A stretch of DNA of 64,000 nucleotides, from contig JAZSFP010000014.1 of the NCBI GenBank assembly GCA_045532295.1, positions 85,934 through 149,933 on the forward strand. Reading direction: 5' to 3'. Position 1 is the first letter of the stretch. Each line of letters opens with the position of its first letter. The notes below the pieces were generated by a model. It had not been told where the DNA came from. It searched no databases and saw only the letters and a program-made list of their open reading frames with translations. Positions 41,233-48,474 of this stretch are shown one piece after another. Source of the stretch: UBA10677 sp045532295 (lineage in GTDB: Bacteria > Bacillota > Clostridia > Christensenellales > Pumilibacteraceae). A program made the translations under genes and the position numbers.

Positions 41233-41259
41233 AAAAAACCCGAGTTTTAATTACTCGGG
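41233..41259 (-). terminator. terminator overlapping the VanW stop codon
   Basis: Minus-strand stem CCCGAGT/ACTCGGG then TTTTTT. The 5' arm is made of the last codons of the VanW gene and the loop contains its TAA. Confidence 0.85.
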
Positions 41260-42491
41260 CTGGACGGTTTTACGGCGATTACGCCTTCTTTGGCGCGGTA
41301 GATATCTGAGCGGAGGCGTTTTTTCTCGATTAGTTTGCCCTTTTTATAGTAGCAAAGGTAACTTTCAGACGATATTCCCGGGCTTGAATAGGACACGCGC
41401 TTACTCTCGCCTGCTTGTAAATCCGCAGTATCGTACTTATTATCCTCGTCCACCACTATTTTATCGGGTGGTGTGGCGGTCTTTGATATGAGTTTACTCT
41501 CGCGTTTAATTTCGTACGGTAGCGCCGTGCCGTAGATTTCTACCGTTGCGGTCGTATCGTTCCCGTAGGCTTTGATAAAGACGGGCAACTCGCTCTCGTT
41601 TTTAAGACGAAGGTCGCTCCCCGACGAGTTTACCATAGCGTCGAGCGAATAGGGAATATAGGTTGGGGGTAACGAGTGGGGCTGGACGGCAAGCACCGTT
41701 AAGTCTGCAAGGAGCGCGCAATTATAGAGCGTGGTGGATACTTGACAAACGCCTCCGCCTACGCCGTCCACATACTCTCCGCCTACTATGATTTTAGCGT
41801 CTTGGTAGCCGTTTTGGGCAGTGCGTTTTCCTACCGTTTTATTAAAGGAAAACTCCTCTCCGCCCTCAATCGTTACGCCGTTTATTTTGGACAGAGCAAG
41901 ACGAATATTGTGTTTGCGGTTTTCCGTTGAGGTTTCGTAAGAAGTGGTAAATCTTGCTCTAAGATTTACGCATTTTTTAAGGTCGTCCGCCTTAACTGAG
42001 GCTAACTTTGAGAGCGTAGGTATAGAAACCGTAGGATTTTGACTTTTCCTAAGGGCGAGAAAAGTTTCGTAGTAAAGGCTCTCTTCCACTACTTCGTAGC
42101 CCGTTTTTTCTCGATTAATTTTGAACATAGGATTTTGATAGGGCTTAAAAGTTATACTTGCGTTTTGACTTTCACAGTTGACCGCTTTGATAATTTTATC
42201 CACCGTTTGACTTAACTTTGGAAAGGTGTATAGCATAGCGTCCTTTGCAGTCGCTCCGCTAACTAAACTTTGCTCTACGCAGTCTATTTTTTCTTTAAGA
42301 GGCGCGTTAATTCTTCTATTGTGAAAGTCGGCAGTAACGGTAAAATCGGGCTCAGATAAAAGTTCGTCTTGGTATGTAATCTCATACGAGCCGAAAGTAA
42401 AAGTTACGCGCGCCCTATCATTTTTTTGGGTAAAACCGCAAAAAAGAGTGAGCGATACTATTAGCAATAGAATTGTAACGAATTTGCGCAT
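41247..42491 (-). CDS. VanW-family protein, secreted
   Basis: 414 residues. An N-terminal signal sequence (FVTILLLIVSLTLFCGF) is followed by a β-rich region repeated in many Clostridia and then the VanW core: GGEEFSFNKTVGKRTAQNGY (about 215-235), VDGVGGGVCQVSTTLYNCALLADL with the conserved Cys, and a G5-like C-terminal segment. The Cys at position 17 of the signal could be a lipobox only if cleavage occurs there; I judge a normal signal peptide or anchor more likely. VanW proteins occur in some vancomycin clusters and widely in wall-related loci, but no enzymatic role is established. No vancomycin-resistance genes are near. Confidence 0.88.
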   Translation of the reverse strand: MRKFVTILLLIVSLTLFCGFTQKNDRARVTFTFGSYEITYQDELLSEPDFTVTADFHNRRINAPLKEKIDCVEQSLVSGATAKDAMLYTFPKLSQTVDKIIKAVNCESQNASITFKPYQNPMFKINREKTGYEVVEESLYYETFLALRKSQNPTVSIPTLSKLASVKADDLKKCVNLRARFTTSYETSTENRKHNIRLALSKINGVTIEGGEEFSFNKTVGKRTAQNGYQDAKIIVGGEYVDGVGGGVCQVSTTLYNCALLADLTVLAVQPHSLPPTYIPYSLDAMVNSSGSDLRLKNESELPVFIKAYGNDTTATVEIYGTALPYEIKRESKLISKTATPPDKIVVDEDNKYDTADLQAGESKRVSYSSPGISSESYLCYYKKGKLIEKKRLRSDIYRAKEGVIAVKPSSPSN

Positions 42492-42535
42492 AAGATTATT
42501 ATGCTTAATTTTCTAAGTATTATTATATTTTGCAA

Positions 42536-42564
42536 GAAAAAACGCCCCTAAAATTGAGGCGTTT
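42536..42564 (-). terminator. terminator of first SASA esterase gene
   Basis: Minus-strand stem AAACGCCTC/GGGGCGTTT (one mismatch) followed by T-run. Confidence 0.78.
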
Positions 42565-42600
42565 GTCGTAAAATTTAATATACGGTATCGTTTTTTTGCG

Positions 42601-44178
42601 TTATTTCTTGATTATTAAGAGAACTGCTCCAAGGGCAGAAATTACTGCTAAAATATTATAAACGGCGTTTTGGCAACCGCTTGAGGAAGTGGTGTTTCCA
42701 CCGCTTGCGCCCACTTTTTGATGGGTTATTTTAACGGTAATATTTGATTGAACGTTATCTAAAGTATAATAGCCGTCGCTATCTGCAAGAACTACCGAGC
42801 CGTTGATTTTTACTTCTTTTGCCTCGTAGCCCTTCTTAAAGCCAAGTTTAAATTTGAGCGTTCCACCCTCGTAAACTTTCTTGGGTGCGGTTATCGGGCT
42901 AACTTTAGTTTCGTCGAAGTCGTAGGTTACTGAGAAGTTATTAGCCTCGGTAAAAGTTGCCTCGATTAGCGGACGGGCAGAAGTTGCAGTGAAAGTTAGC
43001 GCGCCGTTAGTAAGGTCGTCCACTCTCTCTACTCCGTCTATTTTAAGGGACGCAAGCGTGAATTGTTGAGTTGTGCTTTGCTCGACGCTTACGCTTACAT
43101 TTACCGTATTGCCGTTTACGGTTGCGTTGACTGTTCCCATATCTTTGCCGTTTACGATTACGGAGGGGATAGTTTCCTCGTACGCGGAAAGAAGCGCTGA
43201 GCCTATTCTCTTTCCGTAGTCAATCATATCGTCCGAGCAATAATGAACAGAGTCGCCTACGCCGTCCTTTTCCTGGTTCCTATTAGTCCCATCGGGGTTT
43301 ACTACTACGTAGTCGTCGGTATGGAGCATATATACTCCGCTCATTTCGTCCGCTACCGATTGTTGCATTTGCGCAAATAGGATTGCGTTTTGGTTGGGGT
43401 TCGTAACGAAAGTTTTGTTCATACCCCCGATAATAAAGGGCATTGCGCCAAGCGTTTTATCGGAAGTAATTTCCATTAAGTCGCTACGAACGTCGCTTAT
43501 AAACGCTTTGAGGTAGTCTTTGTATACTTCGTGATAACCAAGGTTATATTCGCCTTGAACCCACACCATACCCTTAACCGAGGGCGCGTAGTTTTCGGAA
43601 ACGAGTTCGTCGTAAAGACTTTCAAAGCCGTCAATCATATTTTGGTAGAGCGCGCCTATTTGGTCGTCTATTCCGTCGGGCTTATAGCCGTTAGCCCAGC
43701 GCGAAGGCGGACACCAGTTACCGTACTTGCCAGTGTTTTCGCTAAACATTGAAGTTCCGCCTGCTGCAGACTTAAAGATAAGCGCAGGGTTATCTCTCGT
43801 GTGATTAGGCGCGAATATTTGCGCCATACCGTACTCAGGTCCTATTAAGTCTCCGCCGTAACGGTTTGTCCAACCAAATCCCCAAGCAACGTACTTCTTC
43901 ATTAGGTTTATATCGCTTAGTTGCTCGGGCTCTGCCGTTCCCAAAGGTCTATCGCCGTCGTGAGCGTACCACACGTTGTGGTATTCGCCACTTGTTTCAA
44001 CGTCAGTTACCGTTTTATCGTTCTTGGTCGAAGTTCCAAGGGCGTTACTTTGACCTGCAATGATATAGATATCAATAGGCGTTGCCGTGCTTGCGGACAC
44101 TTTTTCCGTCGTAGTTAGGGGAAAAAGTACGCAAAAAGCAAACACGAATAGGCATAAAACACTTAATATTTTTTTCAT
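42601..44178 (-). CDS. secreted SASA-family carbohydrate esterase (paralogue 1)
   Basis: 525 residues. Signal peptide, then a sialate-O-acetylesterase-type SGNH hydrolase: IDIYIIAGQSNALG with nucleophile Ser44, block III WVQGEYNLGYH, and DSVHYCSDD providing the Asp/His pair. Residues about 340-480 are β-rich repeats (VTYDFDE...GGTLKFKLGFKKGYEAKEVKINGS). The C-terminus SSGCQNAVYNILAVISALGA plus VLLIIKK is a Cys motif, hydrophobic helix and basic end, shared with the next gene. The family de-acetylates sialic acids or plant glycans; the substrate is not decided. It forms a tandem paralogous pair with 44242-45900. Confidence 0.85.
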   Translation of the reverse strand: MKKILSVLCLFVFAFCVLFPLTTTEKVSASTATPIDIYIIAGQSNALGTSTKNDKTVTDVETSGEYHNVWYAHDGDRPLGTAEPEQLSDINLMKKYVAWGFGWTNRYGGDLIGPEYGMAQIFAPNHTRDNPALIFKSAAGGTSMFSENTGKYGNWCPPSRWANGYKPDGIDDQIGALYQNMIDGFESLYDELVSENYAPSVKGMVWVQGEYNLGYHEVYKDYLKAFISDVRSDLMEITSDKTLGAMPFIIGGMNKTFVTNPNQNAILFAQMQQSVADEMSGVYMLHTDDYVVVNPDGTNRNQEKDGVGDSVHYCSDDMIDYGKRIGSALLSAYEETIPSVIVNGKDMGTVNATVNGNTVNVSVSVEQSTTQQFTLASLKIDGVERVDDLTNGALTFTATSARPLIEATFTEANNFSVTYDFDETKVSPITAPKKVYEGGTLKFKLGFKKGYEAKEVKINGSVVLADSDGYYTLDNVQSNITVKITHQKVGASGGNTTSSSGCQNAVYNILAVISALGAVLLIIKK

Positions 44179-44195
44179 TATTTGCTCCTTAAATC

Positions 44196-44222
44196 TAAAC
44201 CACCATAGCGTTTATGGTGGTT
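44196..44222 (-). other. intergenic hairpin between the two esterase genes
   Basis: Perfect stem AAACCACCATAAA/TATGGTGGTTT-type inverted repeat, with no long T-run; may be a weak terminator or mRNA-stability element in a two-gene transcript. Confidence 0.55.
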
Positions 44223-44241
44223 TAAATGCAGTTAGTTTAAA

Positions 44242-45900
44242 TTATTTCTTGATTACGAAAGCAACTGCTACGAGCGCTCCCACGATAGCAAGCACGCTCG
44301 ATACTGCGTTTGCGCAACCGCCACTCGTATTCTCGGGAGCGTCTACTGCGCCCCACTTCTTCGTAACGATTTCTACGGTTATATTTTCGGTAACGTTATC
44401 TACCTCGTAGGTAAGAGTTACCATTTTATTCTTGTCGTTTGCGTTTCTCTTGGTTTCGGTGATAGCCGTTCCGTTTACCTTAACCGATTTGATATCGTAG
44501 CCTTTAGCGGTCGCAACTTTAAACTCGAAACTTTCGCCCTTATAGACGGAGGTGGGTTTAGAAATTAAACCGCATTTATTCTCGTCGAAGTCGTAAGTAA
44601 TAGTATAGTGGTCGTACTCAGCGAAGGTTACGTTAATTACGGGGCGAGCGGACGAAGGCGTGAATTCGTACTGTCCGTTAACTACGCTCGAGGTAACGTC
44701 TACCCCTTCAACCTCAACCTTGGATAAAACGTATTTTTTGTTGGGGTTTGAATTGTTTACGGTAACGGTGAGGGTAATTTTATCGTCGTTATCCTTTACG
44801 TAGGTTGCAGTTCCCATTTCTGCGTCGTTAATATTGATAGAGGGAACTACCACTGCGCCTGCCTCGGCAAGTTTATTACCAAAGCGAACGCCAAGTTTTT
44901 CTGCGTCGGGCTTATTGAAGTGATAACGGTCAGTACCCGTGCAAGAAGACGAGTTCGCGGGGTCTTGGCCTTGGTCTACGATGATAAGGTCAGCCGTAGG
45001 AACGGTGTAAACGTTGCTCATAGAGGACGCTACTGCGCGTTGCATATCAATAAAGGGAGGCACGTTGGGGTTATTATAGGTAGAGAAAGTCGTTGCAATC
45101 TCGCCAAGCACGAAAGGCATTGCGTTAAGGGTAAGGTCGCCCGTAATAGCGGTAAGGTCCGCTCTTAAATCAGTAATAAACGCCTTAATGTATTTTTCGT
45201 AAAGATTATGATTACCGAGGTCGTCTTCGCCTTGCATCCAAGCCATACCTTTTACTACGGGTTTATAGCCGTCACTTACGAGTTCGTTATAGAAGTTTCT
45301 AAAGTTCTCTACGAATCTCCAGTAAAGAACGCCCGTCGGCGAGGTTTTTCCGTTGGGAGTAAAGCCCGTCGGCCAAAGCGAACGGGGATACCAGTTACCA
45401 AATGTTGCGCTTAAGCCTGAGTTCTTATCAGCAAGAGCAGTTCCACCGCTTGCAGTCTTAAAGATGATTGCTTTATTAGAAGAGGTATAGGAAGAATTGA
45501 GGGCTTTAGCCATACCGTACTCAGGTCCGATATTTATGTTGCTCGTTCCTAAACCGCTCTTAACGTAGGGACTCCACACAAAATCAGGGTTATCCTTATC
45601 TCTATTGGGCGCGGAGGAAAAATCAATATTCGAAAAATTTGCGTTAAGTCCGTTTTCTTTCTCGATTTCCGTTTCACCTACGTACATAATATTATTATAG
45701 GTTTCGTTACTGAACTCGCCGTTAACGTCCTTGTTCGAATAACCTGCTGCGTTGGACTGACCTGCAATGAGGTACACGTCAATGGGCGTGAGGGTGTCTG
45801 CGTTTACCGTTTCTACGCTCGCAAAAGTAGGCATAAGCGCTACTGCGAAAAGAAGGAACGCGCAAACGAGAGTAAGCGTTTTGGTTACTATCTTTTTCAT
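44242..45900 (-). CDS. secreted SASA-family carbohydrate esterase (paralogue 2)
   Basis: 552 residues, similar in layout to its downstream neighbour. Signal peptide (LVCAFLLFAVALMPTFA), SGNH hydrolase with IDVYLIAGQSNAAG (Ser nucleophile), WMQGEDDLGNH, and TDRYHFNK for Asp/His; β-repeat modules (ITYDFDENKCGLISKPTSVY); C-terminus SGGCANAVSSVLAIVGALVA plus VAFVIKK. Clear tandem duplication followed by divergence. AAGGAG precedes the ATG, with a promoter 17-bp-spaced upstream. A cell-surface location is inferred from the C-terminal helix. Confidence 0.85.
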   Translation of the reverse strand: MKKIVTKTLTLVCAFLLFAVALMPTFASVETVNADTLTPIDVYLIAGQSNAAGYSNKDVNGEFSNETYNNIMYVGETEIEKENGLNANFSNIDFSSAPNRDKDNPDFVWSPYVKSGLGTSNINIGPEYGMAKALNSSYTSSNKAIIFKTASGGTALADKNSGLSATFGNWYPRSLWPTGFTPNGKTSPTGVLYWRFVENFRNFYNELVSDGYKPVVKGMAWMQGEDDLGNHNLYEKYIKAFITDLRADLTAITGDLTLNAMPFVLGEIATTFSTYNNPNVPPFIDMQRAVASSMSNVYTVPTADLIIVDQGQDPANSSSCTGTDRYHFNKPDAEKLGVRFGNKLAEAGAVVVPSININDAEMGTATYVKDNDDKITLTVTVNNSNPNKKYVLSKVEVEGVDVTSSVVNGQYEFTPSSARPVINVTFAEYDHYTITYDFDENKCGLISKPTSVYKGESFEFKVATAKGYDIKSVKVNGTAITETKRNANDKNKMVTLTYEVDNVTENITVEIVTKKWGAVDAPENTSGGCANAVSSVLAIVGALVAVAFVIKK

Positions 45901-45951
45901 CTTTTTACTCCTTTATGGAATTATTAGTGTTTGCACTTTATCTTATTATAT

Positions 45952-45980
45952 ATAATAACATATTAAAAGTACGGGCGCAA
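45952..45980 (-). promoter_or_regulatory. promoter of SASA esterase genes
   Basis: Minus-strand TTGCGC (45975-45980), 17-bp spacer, TATTAT (45952-45957). Confidence 0.5.
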
Positions 45981-46043
45981 TAGGTTTCCATAAAAATTGC
46001 CGAAATTAATTTGACTGTTTAGTAAATTTATGGAAAACTCACA

Positions 46044-46074
46044 AAGAACAGAAAGCGATTAACTTTCCGTTCTT
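46044..46074 (-). terminator. probable terminator of cca
   Basis: Minus-strand stem AAGAACGGAAAG/CTTTCTGTTCTT (one mismatch), but the downstream T-tract is poor. Confidence 0.5.
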
Positions 46075-46084
46075 GATAAAAGCA

Positions 46085-47422
46085 TTATTCTTCTGCGTAT
46101 TTTTTTACGCGGGACAAGAGCCACTCTTCGTTATTGAGGCGAGGCTCGATAACGCACGCGCGCCAGAGTTCTTGCAATAGCGCGCCTATACGGACGGGCT
46201 GTATGCCTTCGCGAATAAGTACGGTACCGTCGAGGGCAAGCGCGGTTACGGTTAATGGGGCGTTCTCGTCGATGAGGTCCTGTTTAATCTTGCGAAGTCT
46301 TACCTCGCGGACGGCGTCGTCCATACCTCGAGCGGAATTATCTGCGTCCATAAGGTCGCAAAGTTTATCTATGCGGTCGAAGTTTGAGGCAACGAACAGG
46401 CGGAGTTTTGCCTCTTTGGTGTTGCGTTGCATATCGTACATATGGTTTTCGCAAAGCCAAGCCACTTCTTCGATGGTGTCGTTGGAGTATTTAAGACCGT
46501 ACTCGCCAAAGACGTAGCGGACTATATTCCCGGATACTTTTTCGTGTCCGTGCATATTTCCGAACTTATTTACGCAGTAGGGTTTACCGACGTCGTGCAT
46601 AAGGGCGGCAAGGCGGACTTGGGGAGGCGCAAACTTGACCGTTTGGAGAATATGCTCTAAAACGTCGTACTTGTGGTACTGGGGATTTTGAGCCATACCG
46701 TCGCCGTCCTCAAGTTGAGGAATAAGGTATTTGAAAAGCCCAAGTTGTTTAAGCAGACGAAGTCCACGGTAATGCGCGTTCTTTACTCCGTACTTAGTGT
46801 CGGCGATAAGAATACGATTGAGTTCTTCGCGTCTACGCTCTGCGGCGATATCGCGGAGAAGGTGGGCGTTTTCTTGCGCGGCTTTCGCAGTTTCGCCGTC
46901 AATCTTAAAGCCCGTTTCCACTGCTATTCTCACCATTCTCAATATTCTAAGACCGTCGGACGAGAAGGTAAAGGCTGGGTTATGGGCGCGGATTAGTTTT
47001 TTGTTGATATCTGCTACGCCACCTAACGGGTCGACGATTTTGTCGTTAGTGATATCGTAATAAACGCTATTACAAGTAAAGTCTCTACGGAGCGCGTCTT
47101 GGCGAAGGTCGGTCGTGAACATTACCTCGGTGGGTGAGTGCGCGCCACCGGGAGCGTACTTTTCCACTCTAAAGGGCGTGTACTCGTAGGTTTCGTCGTT
47201 AAAGCGCAAAAGAGCCGTTCCTAACTTGTAGTTAACGACTTTGATTGAGCAACGACGGGATACGCCTAACGCCTCGGCAATCGCAGGACCGGCGATATCG
47301 ACGTCCGTTTCTCCTAAACCGCAAAGCGCGTTACGAACGAACCCGCCCACTATATAAATGGGCGTGGCTGATAACGCGTTGAGTTTGCGCAAATTTTCTG
47401 ATACTTCAATTTTCGTTTCCAT
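46085..47422 (-). CDS. cca: CCA tRNA nucleotidyltransferase
   Basis: 445 residues; adds or repairs the 3' CCA of tRNAs. Class II polymerase head: IYIVGGFVRNALCG, ETDVDIAGPA (catalytic DxD), RRDFTCNSVYYD, and the RILRMVRIAVETGF (neck) region. A C-terminal HD-type domain follows (LAALMHDVGKPYC, near residue 255), as in many bacterial enzymes with phosphohydrolase activity. The -10 box ends 9 nt before the ATG, leaving a 5' leader of at most about three bases. A tRNA gene with encoded CCA is in this window, so here the enzyme would serve mainly repair. Confidence 0.94.
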   Translation of the reverse strand: METKIEVSENLRKLNALSATPIYIVGGFVRNALCGLGETDVDIAGPAIAEALGVSRRCSIKVVNYKLGTALLRFNDETYEYTPFRVEKYAPGGAHSPTEVMFTTDLRQDALRRDFTCNSVYYDITNDKIVDPLGGVADINKKLIRAHNPAFTFSSDGLRILRMVRIAVETGFKIDGETAKAAQENAHLLRDIAAERRREELNRILIADTKYGVKNAHYRGLRLLKQLGLFKYLIPQLEDGDGMAQNPQYHKYDVLEHILQTVKFAPPQVRLAALMHDVGKPYCVNKFGNMHGHEKVSGNIVRYVFGEYGLKYSNDTIEEVAWLCENHMYDMQRNTKEAKLRLFVASNFDRIDKLCDLMDADNSARGMDDAVREVRLRKIKQDLIDENAPLTVTALALDGTVLIREGIQPVRIGALLQELWRACVIEPRLNNEEWLLSRVKKYAEE

Positions 47423-47431
47423 CTTACCTTT

Positions 47432-47460
47432 ATTATAACACGGATATTCCTTTTTGGCAA
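47432..47460 (-). promoter_or_regulatory. promoter of cca
   Basis: Minus-strand TTGCCA (47455-47460), 17-bp spacer, TATAAT (47432-47437); ATG starts only 9 nt after the -10. Confidence 0.75.
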
Positions 47461-47488
47461 TTTATTTTGACAATTATACCATAAATAT

Positions 47489-47517
47489 TTGATTTTTTTT
47501 CGTATTTGCGTTATAAT
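47489..47517 (+). promoter_or_regulatory. promoter of lipid kinase gene
   Basis: TTGATT (47489-47494), 17-bp spacer, TATAAT (47512-47517). Confidence 0.7.
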
Positions 47518-47553
47518 GGTCTTAGAAATTACACCAAAGCAATAGGAGTTATG

Positions 47554-48414
47554 ATGATGATTAACATTATCGCAAACAAAACCAGCGGAAAAGGTCGGGG
47601 CGTTAAGAACATTAAGAAAATCGTTGATTATTGCAATAAAAACGGCGTTGATTACGCTCTTTACTTTACGCATCGCAAGGGACACGCTACCGAGATTACT
47701 CGCGAACTTACTAAAAACGGCGGAACGATCGTGGCTTTAGGGGGCGACGGCACTTTCCACGAGGTGCTTAACGGTATCGTTGATTTTGAAAACACGACTC
47801 TTGGTTTTATTCCCTCCGGTCGTGGTAACGACTTTGCGAGAACCTTAGGGGCTAAACTTAATCCTATCGAGGCTCTTGAAGATATTTTGCGGGGCGAGAC
47901 TACGCGCATTGACTATATCGAGGTTGACGATAAGTTGCGCTGTCTTAACGTGTGTGGTACGGGACTTGACGTGGAAGTTCTAAAGGCGGTTGAGGGCAAG
48001 ACTAACTCCATTACCTATATCATTGGACTTCTGAACTGTTTGAGAAAATTTGACCCGTACAAAATTAAAGTTACCGTTAACGGCGAAGAGCACGAATACG
48101 AGTGCATTATGATTGGCGCGTGCAACGGCAAAGCGTTCGGCGGAAACATCTTAGTTTCACCTCTCTCAAAGATTGACGACGGCGTTATGGACGTGATTAT
48201 TATTACTATGCCTCCCGACGGCAAAATCTTCCCTATCGTTCCTAAGTTTATTAAAGGTAAGCATATGGACTGGGATATTACTCATCACTTCCCTTGCACT
48301 GAATTTACTATCGAAGCCGATTACCCTATTGAACTTGACGGAGAAATTTATCCTGAGAATAAACTTAACTGTAAACTTATTAAGGGTGGACTTAAAACCT
48401 TTGTAATTAAGTAA
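47554..48414 (+). CDS. diacylglycerol/lipid kinase (YegS/DgkB family)
   Basis: About 286 residues. The catalytic domain motif GGDGTFHEVLNGI (residues about 63-75), NKTSGKGRG near the start, GFIPSGRGNDFARTL, and the C-terminal β-sandwich (IEADYPIELDGE) are diagnostic. The enzyme phosphorylates diacylglycerol or a related lipid at the membrane, recycling lipids left by lipoteichoic-acid or glycolipid synthesis. Three ATGs in a row (47551, 47554, 47557) follow AGGAG; spacing favours the second or third. Divergent from cca. Confidence 0.9.
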   Translation: MMINIIANKTSGKGRGVKNIKKIVDYCNKNGVDYALYFTHRKGHATEITRELTKNGGTIVALGGDGTFHEVLNGIVDFENTTLGFIPSGRGNDFARTLGAKLNPIEALEDILRGETTRIDYIEVDDKLRCLNVCGTGLDVEVLKAVEGKTNSITYIIGLLNCLRKFDPYKIKVTVNGEEHEYECIMIGACNGKAFGGNILVSPLSKIDDGVMDVIIITMPPDGKIFPIVPKFIKGKHMDWDITHHFPCTEFTIEADYPIELDGEIYPENKLNCKLIKGGLKTFVIK

Positions 48415-48432
48415 AATATTTAAAAATAATAA

Positions 48433-48465
48433 AAACGGAAGGGTACGTACCCTTCCGTTTTTCGT
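48433..48465. terminator. bidirectional terminator between lipid kinase and phosphoesterase genes
   Basis: Perfect stem AAACGGAAGGGTAC/GTACCCTTCCGTTT with T-rich flanks on both strands; nearly the same 28 nt as the rng terminator. Confidence 0.9.
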
Positions 48466-48474
48466 TTTGGTCAA

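Noticed and set aside
41247..42491. Vancomycin resistance locus
   Set aside because: VanW-family proteins are common outside resistance clusters and no vanHAX or sensor genes are present.
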